Below are positions 43,365 to 50,565 of a DNA stretch of 64,000 bases, piece by piece. Made by a program: the position numbers and the translations under genes. Source of the DNA: Flavisphingopyxis sp963800335. GTDB lineage: Bacteria; Pseudomonadota; Alphaproteobacteria; Sphingomonadales; Sphingomonadaceae. Positions within the stretch are counted from its first letter, which is position 1; each line of letters starts with the position of its first letter. The DNA lies in NCBI GenBank assembly GCA_963800335.1, contig CAWDAN010000006.1, positions 30,412 through 94,411 of the forward strand, given 5' to 3'. Under the pieces are notes generated by a model. It ran no database searches and was not told where the DNA came from. It worked only from the letters and a program-made list of their open reading frames with translations.

Positions 43365-43664
43365 TCAGCCGACCGCGACGCGCGGGCCGTAGCTCAGCTG
43401 TTCGCTTTCGCAGCCGAGCAGGGCAAGCCTGCGACGCGTGTTGTCGGTGAGGATGCGGAGGCGATAAGCGGCGGCTTGCGACAATTTGTCGACCCGCTCG
43501 AGCGCTTCGCGCGTTTCGTTGCTGGCGTAAAGCGCCGGCGTGTCGCGCAGTTCTTCGAGCAGCGCGGATAGTGCGGTCGTCGCGCACATGATTTCCTGGG
43601 CATCGCCGTCGTCGAGCGCTGAAATGAGGCGTTCCTGGACGGCGTGGATCTGGTCGAGCCGCAT
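43365..43664 (-). CDS. FlgN-like flagellar export chaperone
   Basis: 99 residues, mostly helical: MRLDQIHAVQERLISALDDGDAQEIMCATTALSALLEELRD. FlgN family proteins are small helical chaperones for the hook-filament junction proteins FlgK and FlgL. The call rests on size, helical pattern and position next to flgM and flgA, since there is no strong motif. It follows flgM with 4 bases between. Confidence 0.6.
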   Translation of the reverse strand: MRLDQIHAVQERLISALDDGDAQEIMCATTALSALLEELRDTPALYASNETREALERVDKLSQAAAYRLRILTDNTRRRLALLGCESEQLSYGPRVAVG

Positions 43665-43668
43665 CGCG

Positions 43669-43947
43669 TCAGGCTTCGCCGAAGAGGTCGAGGGCGATCA
43701 TCTTCTGCGCAAGTTGCTGCGGATCGATGAGGTAGCTGCCGTCGGCGATCGCGGCGCGGATAGTGTCGACCTTCGCCTGGTCGATCGGCGCGCCTTCGCC
43801 TGCGAGGACCGACGCATCCGACTGGCGGATCGCAGTTTCGTCATGGCTCGCGCGGACTCGGCTGATGGCCGATACGGCGCCGGTGCTGCCGCTGCGAATA
43901 GCTGCGGTGGAGGCCGGGCTATAGCTGTTGGGTCGCTCGATTTTCAT
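43669..43947 (-). CDS. flgM: Anti-sigma-28 factor FlgM
   Basis: 92 residues. FlgM holds FliA inactive until it is exported through the finished hook. The C-terminal half, AKVDTIRAAIADGSYLIDPQQLAQKMIALDLFGEA, is the conserved sigma-binding segment with the IRxAIADGSYxID motif. The N-terminal half is Ser/Ala-rich and disordered, as expected for an export substrate. It has its own FliA-type promoter. Confidence 0.92.
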   Translation of the reverse strand: MKIERPNSYSPASTAAIRSGSTGAVSAISRVRASHDETAIRQSDASVLAGEGAPIDQAKVDTIRAAIADGSYLIDPQQLAQKMIALDLFGEA

Positions 43948-43975
43948 GATTACCTCTTTTATCTTGTCGCTACCG

Positions 43976-44002
43976 GTAACGGCAGGGCGCGACCGATCTT
44001 AA
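43976..44002 (-). promoter_or_regulatory. FliA-type promoter of flgM
   Basis: On the minus strand TTAA (44002-43999) is followed by 15 bases and GCCGTTAC (43983-43976), 29 bases before the flgM ATG. FliA control of its own anti-sigma factor would be the usual feedback loop. Confidence 0.72.
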
Positions 44003-44043
44003 ATCTTTTTGTTCGCACGCCATTCAAGCGCTGCCGACCGTCG

Positions 44044-44568
44044 TCAAAAGCCCGGCACCGTGACTTCGCCGATGCCGGTGACCTTCGCCAGGATCGGCTT
44101 GGCCGAGCGGTTCTCCCGCACCGAGACCATGTCGCCGATCTTGGCAGTAGCATCGGCAATCATCGTGCGTGACAGGGTGAAGCCCGCGCCCTCGACGGTC
44201 AGGCGTACGGCCTGGCCGCGTGTGACCGCGGGAGTGTCGGCGGCGGCAGTCTGATTGTTCCCGCCCGAACCTGGCTGGCTTGCGCCGAGCAGCAGCGGAA
44301 CGCGAATGGCCCAGCCGACGGCTTCGCAGCGCACGACTGCGGCACCCATGACGGGTCCCGATACGGTCGCGGCGGTCGGACATGGCTTTAACTTGAGGCG
44401 GCGATCGATCGGCGCGCGTGCACCGCCGGGCTGGCCGATTTCGGCGCCCATGCTTGCTGCCACTGCGACGTCGAGTTCGGCCAGGTCCTGGAACGAGGCG
44501 GCCAATGCGGGCCCGGCAGCAAGCAGTGCGATCGCGGCAATGCTGCCGGAAATGCTGGAACGGATCAT
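44044..44568 (-). CDS. flgA: Flagellar P-ring assembly chaperone FlgA
   Basis: 174 residues from the ATG at 44568, which has GAGGG 9 bases before it. FlgA is a periplasmic chaperone that assists FlgI in forming the P ring. A signal peptide (GSIAAIALLAAGPALA) is followed by a SAF-like C-terminal domain with VTRGQAVRLTVEGAGFTLSRTMIADATAKIGDMVSVRENRSAKPILAKVTGIGEVTVPGF, the typical FlgA ending. Sigma-54 promoter directly upstream. Confidence 0.92.
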   Translation of the reverse strand: MIRSSISGSIAAIALLAAGPALAASFQDLAELDVAVAASMGAEIGQPGGARAPIDRRLKLKPCPTAATVSGPVMGAAVVRCEAVGWAIRVPLLLGASQPGSGGNNQTAAADTPAVTRGQAVRLTVEGAGFTLSRTMIADATAKIGDMVSVRENRSAKPILAKVTGIGEVTVPGF

Positions 44569-44609
44569 GGTTTCTACCCTCATTCAGATATGGTTCTGTC
44601 CCCATTCTA

Positions 44610-44625
44610 AGCAAAGGTCGTGCCA
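44610..44625 (-). promoter_or_regulatory. Sigma-54 promoter of flgA
   Basis: On the minus strand TGGCACGACCTTTGCT reads from 44625 to 44610, a full consensus match, 42 bases before the flgA ATG. Confidence 0.87.
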
Positions 44626-44630
44626 GCTCG

Positions 44631-45074
44631 TCATTCGCCGATCGAAATCGTGATATCGGGCGACCCTGCACGCGCAAGCGGCAGCTGCGGTTCGATCCTG
44701 TCGTCGGGATAGCCCGATGCTTCGAGCGCATAGACGATCGCCGCGGTCCGTGCTGCCGCTTGCTCCCAGCTGTTCATCCGTCCCCCTGGTCCCGGCGTGT
44801 CGATCGCCACACCGACCGCAAGGCGCCGGCCCTTGGCGCGCTTGGCGAGGCCATCGAGCCAGGTCTTGCCGCGGGTAGAGATGCGCGCTTCGTTAGGCGG
44901 GAAAATCTCGGTTAGCGCGATCGAGACGACTTCACGGTATTTCTCGGGGTCGTTCGGCCTGATCGCCACCGAGGCCCGGGCCTCGCGCTGCTCGAGCTGG
45001 CCGATCAACGCGACCGATCCGAGCAGGATCAGCGTCAGGTCGACAAAGCCGAACATCGAGCGAGATGCGCTCAT
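44631..45074 (-). CDS. Short MotB/TolR-like protein of an extra stator-like pair
   Basis: 147 residues. One N-terminal transmembrane helix, MFGFVDLTLILLGSVALIGQL, holds an aspartate at the position used by MotB and TolR/ExbD to carry protons. A degenerate OmpA-like domain follows (RRLAVGVAIDTPG... SWEQAAARTAAIVYALEASGYPDDRI), but the peptidoglycan-binding residues seen in the true MotB at 55 kb are not evident. It overlaps the MotA-like gene by 4 bases. The family is not one I can name; the inference is a small ion-driven unit working with the flagellum. Confidence 0.65.
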   Translation of the reverse strand: MSASRSMFGFVDLTLILLGSVALIGQLEQREARASVAIRPNDPEKYREVVSIALTEIFPPNEARISTRGKTWLDGLAKRAKGRRLAVGVAIDTPGPGGRMNSWEQAAARTAAIVYALEASGYPDDRIEPQLPLARAGSPDITISIGE

Positions 45075-45799
45075 CGCGCGTGCGCCCTGTGTGCGTGCGG
45101 CATCACATAGACGACCGAGTCATCGGGATTGTTGGTGGGATTGCTGATGGGGTTTTCGGCAGGCTTTTCGCGATATTCGTCGCGCGCCACCTCGAGCAGT
45201 CGGTCGCCTATGTCGCTTTGCCAAGCCTCGTCCTCAGCGCCGAACAGCGCGAGCCGCCGCGCGATCGGTCCGGCTATCAGGTGGGCGAAGACCAGGCCAT
45301 AGAGAGAGGTGAGCAGGCACAACGCCATCGCCGCGCCGACCCCGGCCACGCTTTCCATGCGCGCGAAAATCTGGACGAGGCCGACCACGGTGCCGAGCAT
45401 CCCCAATGCGGGGGCGGCGTCGGCAATGTCGTTCCAGACCTGGATCGCGCGTGCGCGCCTCGCCTTATGGGCGTCGAGCAACCGTGCAACCGCGCGGGCG
45501 AGCGCGTCATATCCCTTGGTGTCCGACATGAGCTCGCCGATATCGTGCGTGAAGGTGCAGCTCCGGGGTCCGCGATCGGCGCAACCGATACCGCGTCGCT
45601 TGACGATATCTTCGACGATCAGCGTTGCGAGCCGGGCCCGCTCACCCTCGCCGCGGCGACGAAACAGGCGCGGCAGGCTTGCAAAACCGATCGCCAGTCC
45701 GCCTGCGCCGTTCTGGATCGCCGCGATCAAAAGGCAGCCCAGGCCGACCAGCGCAAGCGCCGCAGGATCGAAATATTGGCTGATTTCCATGGCCATCAT
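45071..45799 (-). CDS. MotA/TolQ/ExbB-like channel protein of an extra stator-like pair
   Basis: 242 residues (ATG at 45799, 45796 or 45790 possible). The first hydrophobic segment is FDPAALALVGLGCLLIAAIQ, and the paired helices APALGMLGTVVGLVQIFARM and VGAAMALCLLTSLYGLVFAHLIAGPIARRL carry the P-x-x-G-x-x-GTVxGL and LLTxLYG signatures of the MotA/TolQ/ExbB superfamily. It is shorter than the regular MotA at 54.3 kb and appears to lack the first helix. It lies divergent from flgB, with tandem palindromes between them. It was probably acquired or retained as an alternative stator. Confidence 0.75.
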   Translation of the reverse strand: MMAMEISQYFDPAALALVGLGCLLIAAIQNGAGGLAIGFASLPRLFRRRGEGERARLATLIVEDIVKRRGIGCADRGPRSCTFTHDIGELMSDTKGYDALARAVARLLDAHKARRARAIQVWNDIADAAPALGMLGTVVGLVQIFARMESVAGVGAAMALCLLTSLYGLVFAHLIAGPIARRLALFGAEDEAWQSDIGDRLLEVARDEYREKPAENPISNPTNNPDDSVVYVMPHAHRAHAR

Positions 45800-45817
45800 G
45801 CGCCGACCGCAAGGGCA

Positions 45818-45853
45818 GCGGCAAAGTCTTGCCGCGCGGCAAAATCTTGCCGT
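45818..45853. promoter_or_regulatory. Two tandem 18-base palindromes, likely activator (FlbD-type) enhancer
   Basis: GCGGCAAAGTCTTGCCGC at 45818-45835 is followed without gap by GCGGCAAAATCTTGCCGT at 45836-45853. Both are dyad-symmetric around four central bases. They lie 64-99 bases upstream of the -24 element of the flgB sigma-54 promoter, the normal distance for a bacterial enhancer. The core CGGCAA/TTGCCG resembles the Caulobacter FlbD site as I remember it. Confidence 0.65.
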
Positions 45854-45916
45854 TCATAAGCGGCCTTGCCTTCCAGACGCGCCGGAAGTGCGGCTTTTGC
45901 TCGCGGATTCATGATT

Positions 45917-45932
45917 TGGCACGCCCCTTGCT
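45917..45932 (+). promoter_or_regulatory. Sigma-54 promoter of the flgB operon
   Basis: TGGCACGCCCCTTGCT at 45917-45932 is a full match to the -24/-12 consensus. Transcription would begin near 45943, about 65 bases before flgB. Confidence 0.92.
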
Positions 45933-46007
45933 TATCTACGTTCGACAGACCCATCGGCTCAGTGTCTTCAACGGCAAGGGCGGGGCAGGATTAAGCAGGA
46001 AGCGACT

Positions 46008-46355
46008 ATGGTAGACAAAATTTTCGGTATCCACGGGGACGCGCTGCAGCTGCGATCGCAGCGGTTGTCGATGTTGGCCTCCAATATCGCGAACGCCGCG
46101 ACGCCGGGATACAAGGCCCGCGACCTCGATTTCGACAAGGCGATGCGCGAAGTGCGCGGCGGCGGCGACGCGTCCAGCGCGATGCAGGGCAACGCCGGCT
46201 ATCGCGTCCCGCTCCAGTCTTCGCTCGACGGCAACACCGTCGAGATGTCGACCGAACAGACGCTCTTTGCCGAAAATGCTGTCGGCTATTCGACCACGCT
46301 GTCGTTCCTGGAAGCGCGCGTGATGACGATCACCCGCGCATTGAGAGGGGAATAA
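46008..46355 (+). CDS. flgB: Flagellar proximal rod protein FlgB
   Basis: 115 residues. The N-terminal FlgB pattern (GDALQLRSQRLSMLASNIANAATPGYKARDLDFDKAM) contains the ANIANAATPGYKA motif of rod and hook proteins, and the C terminus (LSFLEARVMTITRALRGE) is helical. It is the first gene of the flgBCDEFGHIJKL operon and has a sigma-54 promoter. Confidence 0.95.
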   Translation: MVDKIFGIHGDALQLRSQRLSMLASNIANAATPGYKARDLDFDKAMREVRGGGDASSAMQGNAGYRVPLQSSLDGNTVEMSTEQTLFAENAVGYSTTLSFLEARVMTITRALRGE

Positions 46356-46358
46356 CCC

Positions 46359-46752
46359 ATGAACATCTTCGACATATCGGGCCGTGCCATGTCGGCGCAA
46401 CTCGCCCGCATGAACACCACTGCATCGAACCTCGCCAACGCCCGAACGAGCTACGGCAGCGCGGCGGAGGCCTATCGCGCGCTCAAAGCCGGTGTTCCGT
46501 TCGGTCAGCGGCGGCGACGGCATCGCGACGGTCGATGTCCAGAAGATCGTCCGGTCGAACGTCGAACCCAAGATGCGCCACGATCCGACCAATCCGGTCG
46601 CCGACGCCGATGGCAATGTCTGGGACGCAGGCGTCGATGAGGCCTCCGAGCTGATCGATATGCTCGAAACCGCACGCCAGTATCAAAACAACGTCCAGGT
46701 TCTGCAGACCGCAAAGTCGCTGATCCTCGACACAGTAAGGATGGGCAAATGA
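46359..46752 (+). CDS. flgC: Flagellar proximal rod protein FlgC, reading frame interrupted by a one-base indel
   Basis: The start MNIFDISGRAMSAQLARMNTTASNLANARTSYGSAAEAYRALK reads in one frame to about 46488. The continuation PVFRSVSGGDGIATVDVQKI... SELIDMLETARQYQNNVQVLQTAKSLILDTVRMGK reads one base later. CTCAAAGCCG becomes CTCAAGCCG if one A is removed at about 46487-46489, which restores an intact FlgC of about 130 residues. Homopolymer position suggests a sequence error. It overlaps flgD by 4 bases. Confidence 0.9.
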
Positions 46753-47399
46753 GCACTATTCCAAACAGCCTTCCGGCCGGACTGACCATGGCCCAGCCGG
46801 CCAACGCCACCGGTGGCGGCTCGCTCGACCAGAATTCGTTCCTGCGCCTGATGACCGCGCAGCTGAAATACCAGGACCCGTTCAAGCCGGTCGACAACCA
46901 GGCGATGGTTGGGCAGATGGCCCAGTTCTCGTCGGTTGCCGGCATCACCGAGATGAACAAGTCGCTCAAGGGCATCGCCGATGCCTTTGCCGGCAGCCGC
47001 CTGTCCGAAGCAACGCAGTTCATCGGCAAGTCGGTACTTGCCGAAGGCAATGTCGCGGCAATGGATGCCAACGGCCTCTATCGCGGCGAGCTGACGCTGG
47101 CTGGTCCGACCGACTCGCTGACGATCGAACTCGTCGACGAGGCGGGCAACGTCCGCCGCTCGGCCACCGCCGGTCCGGTCGAAGCGGGCCAGGTCCCGTT
47201 CGCCTTCCAGAGCCTCGACGAAAACGGCCAGCCGCTCGATTTCGGCCCGCTCAGGGTCCGTGTTTCCGGCGGGGTCGCATCGTCGACCGCTACCTGGCTT
47301 CCGGTCACCGCGGTCGGTGTCTCCGCCAGCGGCCCCGGTGCCGTCCTCACCACCGCGGCAGGTCCGATCGAGGTTTCCGCCGTTCGCGGCGTCGGCTGA
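46749..47399 (+). CDS. flgD: Flagellar hook cap protein FlgD
   Basis: 216 residues. FlgD is the scaffold for hook assembly. The N-terminal LDQNSFLRLMTAQLKYQDPFKPVDNQAMVGQMAQFSSVAGITEMNKSL is the conserved FlgD start, and the FlgD Ig-like domain follows in the C-terminal half. The length is typical. The ATG overlaps flgC by 4 bases. Confidence 0.95.
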   Translation: MSTIPNSLPAGLTMAQPANATGGGSLDQNSFLRLMTAQLKYQDPFKPVDNQAMVGQMAQFSSVAGITEMNKSLKGIADAFAGSRLSEATQFIGKSVLAEGNVAAMDANGLYRGELTLAGPTDSLTIELVDEAGNVRRSATAGPVEAGQVPFAFQSLDENGQPLDFGPLRVRVSGGVASSTATWLPVTAVGVSASGPGAVLTTAAGPIEVSAVRGVG

Positions 47400-47455
47400 T
47401 CGCCTGCCAAATCAATCTGAAACCCGTTTCCCCGATTTTACCAAGGAGAGAGTAA

Positions 47456-48286
47456 ATGTCATTTCTAACGTCACTCAGCGGACTTAAAGCGGCCCAATCC
47501 GATCTTGCCGTCGTGTCGAACAACATCGCCAACGGCAGCTCGACCGGGTTCAAGAAAAGCCGCGCGCAGTTCGGCGACCTGTTCGCCGCCTCGCCGACCC
47601 AGAACACCGCCAAGATCGCGGGCCAGGGCGTCCAGCTGCAGGGTATCAAGCAGCAGTTCACCCAGGGTACGCTCCAATCGACCGATCGCACGCTCGACCT
47701 TGCGGTCGCCGGCGAAGGTTTCTTCATCGTCAAGAGCCCCAACACGACGGGATCGGTCAGCTACACCCGCAACGGCGCGTTCAGCGTCAACAACCAGCGC
47801 GAAGTCGTCGACAGCACCGGTAACATCATCCAGCTGTTGCCCGTCGATGCCAACGGCGACCTGACTTCGAACAACCCCGCCGACATGACCAACCTGGTCC
47901 TGCCGGAAACCGATCCGTCGGACCCCAATGCGGTCCTCGCGAACGTCAGCGTGGCGAACAACGGCAACATTATCGCGACCTATTCGAACGGCAACCAGCA
48001 AGCACTCGGCTCGCTCGCCATGGCCAGCTTCGTCGCCGTCGAGGGCCTTCGTCCGATCGGCGATGCGCACTGGCAGGCGACCGGTGCGTCGGGCGTCGCC
48101 GAACTGGCGCAGGCGGGCACGGGGCAGCTCGGCACGATCCGCTCGGGTTCGCTCGAGACCGCCAATATCGACATGACCGAGGAACTCGTTTCGCTGATTT
48201 CGGCGCAACGGAATTTCCAGGCCAATGCCCAGGCGATCGAGACGGCCAACAAGATGACGCAGACGATCGTCAACCTGCAGGTCTGA
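47456..48286 (+). CDS. flgE: Flagellar hook protein FlgE, compact form
   Basis: 276 residues. Hook proteins are usually around 400 residues or more; here only the D0/D1 core and a small D2 are present. N-terminal marks are MSFLTSLSGLKAAQSDLAVVSNNIANGSSTGFKKSRAQFGDLF, the middle has LDLAVAGEGFFIVK, and the C terminus is LETANIDMTEELVSLISAQRNFQANAQAIETANKMTQTIVNLQV. Gene order between flgD and flgF supports FlgE. A strong GGAGAGAG site precedes the ATG. Confidence 0.92.
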   Translation: MSFLTSLSGLKAAQSDLAVVSNNIANGSSTGFKKSRAQFGDLFAASPTQNTAKIAGQGVQLQGIKQQFTQGTLQSTDRTLDLAVAGEGFFIVKSPNTTGSVSYTRNGAFSVNNQREVVDSTGNIIQLLPVDANGDLTSNNPADMTNLVLPETDPSDPNAVLANVSVANNGNIIATYSNGNQQALGSLAMASFVAVEGLRPIGDAHWQATGASGVAELAQAGTGQLGTIRSGSLETANIDMTEELVSLISAQRNFQANAQAIETANKMTQTIVNLQV

Positions 48287-48324
48287 TCGACCTCGGCCTA
48301 ACCTAACCCATCGAGGAACAGCCC

Positions 48325-49068
48325 ATGGACCGGATGACCCATCTCAGTTTGCGCGCGATGCAAGGCATCATGGCTCGCCAGACCGCAATCGCCAACAACA
48401 TGGCGAACGCGGACACCACCGGCTTTCGCGCCGAGGTGATCAACGCGCAGGCGAAATACGTCAATGGTCCGGTCCTGCAAACCCGCGCCCACGTCACCGA
48501 AGCGGTGCTGGGTGCGAACATGGACGCCGGCGCGGTGAAGGAGACTGGGCGACCGCTCGACATCGCGCTCGGCGGCGACAGCATGCTTGCTGTCCAGGCC
48601 CCCGATGGCGACGAAGGTTACACGCGTCGCGGCGATTTGATGATGAGCCAGAGCGGGCTGCTGACCACCGGCGACGGACACCCCGTCCTCGGTGAAGGCG
48701 GCCCGCTCGTGGTCCCCGCTGCGGACAGCATCCGCATCTCGGAAGACGGCGGGGTGTGGATCGTCCCCAAGGGCGGCGACCCCAACCAGCCGCAGCAGAT
48801 CGACCGGCTTCGCGTCGTGAGCCCCAAGGGCAGCGACGTGGTGAAGGGTCTGGATACCCTCTTTCGAGTTAAGGACGGCGGCGCTTTGCCGTCAGACCCA
48901 GATGCAAGGCTGCAAAGCGGTGCACTGGAAGGATCGAACGTCAGCATGACCCAATCCCTGGTCGACATGATCGAAACCAGCCGTGCCTACGAGGCCCAGG
49001 TCAAGCTTCTGACAACCGCCAAAGAGCTGGACGAAGGTGGCGCCAGCATCATGCAGCTGCCGCGCTGA
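48325..49068 (+). CDS. flgF: Flagellar proximal rod protein FlgF
   Basis: 247 residues. The N terminus MTHLSLRAMQGIMARQTAIANNMANADTTGFRAEVINAQ and the C-terminal LEGSNVSMTQSLVDMIETSRAYEAQVKLLTTAKELDEGGASIMQLPR follow the FlgF/FlgG pattern. The missing insertion and size identify it as FlgF in the order flgE-flgF-flgG. It lies 25 bases before flgG. Confidence 0.93.
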   Translation: MDRMTHLSLRAMQGIMARQTAIANNMANADTTGFRAEVINAQAKYVNGPVLQTRAHVTEAVLGANMDAGAVKETGRPLDIALGGDSMLAVQAPDGDEGYTRRGDLMMSQSGLLTTGDGHPVLGEGGPLVVPAADSIRISEDGGVWIVPKGGDPNQPQQIDRLRVVSPKGSDVVKGLDTLFRVKDGGALPSDPDARLQSGALEGSNVSMTQSLVDMIETSRAYEAQVKLLTTAKELDEGGASIMQLPR

Positions 49069-49093
49069 TCGCGGCACCAATGGAGACTGACAG

Positions 49094-49882
49094 ATGAGCA
49101 ATTCAGCCTTGCAAGTCGCCCGTACCGGGCTCGACGCACAGAACACCAAGATGCGCGTGATCGCCAACAACCTGGCGAACGTCAACACGACCGGTTTCAA
49201 GCGCGACCGCGCGCAGTTCGAAACCCTGGCCTATCAGCAGGTCGTCCAGCAGGGCGCCGCTGCCGACAGCCAGAACAAATATGCCGTCGGCCTCGCGCTC
49301 GGCACCGGCGTTGCCGTTTCGGGCACCGCGCGGATCGATACGCAAGGGTCGCTGCAGACAACGGGCAATTCGCTCGACCTCGCGATCGAAGGCGCCGGCT
49401 ATTTTCAGGTCGCGATGCCCGACGGCAGCAATGCCTATACCCGCTCGGGCAATTTCAACATGACCGCCGACGGCAGCATGGTGACCTCCGAAGGCCTCCC
49501 GCTCCAGCCGCAGATCCAGATCCCGTCGGGCGCGACTTCGGTCACGATCGGCGCCGATGGCACCGTCTCTGCGACCCTGCCGGGCCAGTCCGAACCGAGC
49601 GAACTGGGCAAGATCGAACTGGCGAACTTCGTCAATTCGGCCGGCCTCCAGTCGATCGGCAATAACCTGCTCAAGGAAACCGGGGCGAGCGGTGCACCGA
49701 TTATCGGCGCCGGTGGCGAAGAAGGCCGCGGCGTCCTGCGCCAGGGCGCGCTTGAAGGCTCGAACGTCAACATCGTCGAAGAGCTGGTCGACATGATCGA
49801 GACCCAGCGCGCCTACGAGGTCAATTCGAAGATGATCAAGGCGACCGACGAAATGCTCCAGTTCGCCAACCAGCAATTGTGA
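49094..49882 (+). CDS. flgG: Flagellar distal rod protein FlgG
   Basis: 262 residues. MSNSALQVARTGLDAQNTKMRVIANNLANVNTTGFKRDRAQFETLAYQ starts the protein, QTTGNSLDLAIEGAGYFQVAMPDG is the central motif, and LEGSNVNIVEELVDMIETQRAYEVNSKMIKATDEMLQFANQQL ends it. This is the standard FlgG length. The YQQVVQQGA segment contains the longer FlgG-specific region. Confidence 0.96.
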   Translation: MSNSALQVARTGLDAQNTKMRVIANNLANVNTTGFKRDRAQFETLAYQQVVQQGAAADSQNKYAVGLALGTGVAVSGTARIDTQGSLQTTGNSLDLAIEGAGYFQVAMPDGSNAYTRSGNFNMTADGSMVTSEGLPLQPQIQIPSGATSVTIGADGTVSATLPGQSEPSELGKIELANFVNSAGLQSIGNNLLKETGASGAPIIGAGGEEGRGVLRQGALEGSNVNIVEELVDMIETQRAYEVNSKMIKATDEMLQFANQQL

Positions 49883-49896
49883 TGAGGATCCTCACC

Positions 49897-50565
49897 ATGA
49901 AGACAACCTTTCTCCTCGTCGCCGTCACCCCGTTTCTTGCCGGGTGCCTGGCCAGCGAACAGGCCCGGCCCGATCCGGCTTACGCAGTCACCCTGGCTCC
50001 TCCAACGGTGCAACTGCCTCCGCCGGCTACCGACGGCTCGATCTTCCAGGCCAGCGCGGGCTATGCCCCGCTGACGTCGGGCGCCCGTGCCGCGCGCGTC
50101 GGCGACCTGCTGACGATCGCCCTGATCGAGCGCACCCAGGCGGTGAAATCGAACAGTGCGAACGTCGACAAATCGGGCAGTTTCGGCATCACCCCGCCGA
50201 CCACCGGCCCGTTGTCGGTGTTCAATCCGAGCGATGTCTCGTTCGGCGGCGGCACCAACTTCAAGGGCGGCGGCAGCGCCCAGCAGAGCAATGCCCTGAG
50301 CGGCGAGATCAGCGTGACCGTCGCGCAGGTATTTCCCAACGGAACGATGCTCGTCCGCGGCGAGAAGCTGATCCGGCTCAATCGCGGCGACGAATATGTC
50401 CGTTTCAGCGGCATCGTTCGGATCGCCGATATCGGCCCCGAAAACGTCGTCGCATCGAGCCGCGTTGCCGATGCGCACATCGATTACGGCGGCGCCGGCG
50501 AGATCGCCCAGGCGAGCAAGCAGGGCTGGCTGCAGAAATTCTTCAACATAGTGAGTCCCTTCTGA
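49897..50565 (+). CDS. flgH: Flagellar L-ring lipoprotein FlgH
   Basis: 222 residues from the ATG at 49897, which has GAGGA nine bases upstream; in-frame starts at 49882 and 49879 overlap the flgG stop. The N terminus FLLVAVTPFLAGCLASE is a lipoprotein signal with lipobox LAGC. The conserved LFQDRRAR-like part here reads DGSIFQASAGYAPLTSGARAARVGDLLTIALIERTQAVKSNSANVDKSG, and LMVRGEKLIRLNRGDEYVRFSGIVR-type residues (MLVRGEKLIRLNRGDEYVRFSG) close the family signature. It overlaps flgI by one base. Confidence 0.93.
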   Translation: MKTTFLLVAVTPFLAGCLASEQARPDPAYAVTLAPPTVQLPPPATDGSIFQASAGYAPLTSGARAARVGDLLTIALIERTQAVKSNSANVDKSGSFGITPPTTGPLSVFNPSDVSFGGGTNFKGGGSAQQSNALSGEISVTVAQVFPNGTMLVRGEKLIRLNRGDEYVRFSGIVRIADIGPENVVASSRVADAHIDYGGAGEIAQASKQGWLQKFFNIVSPF

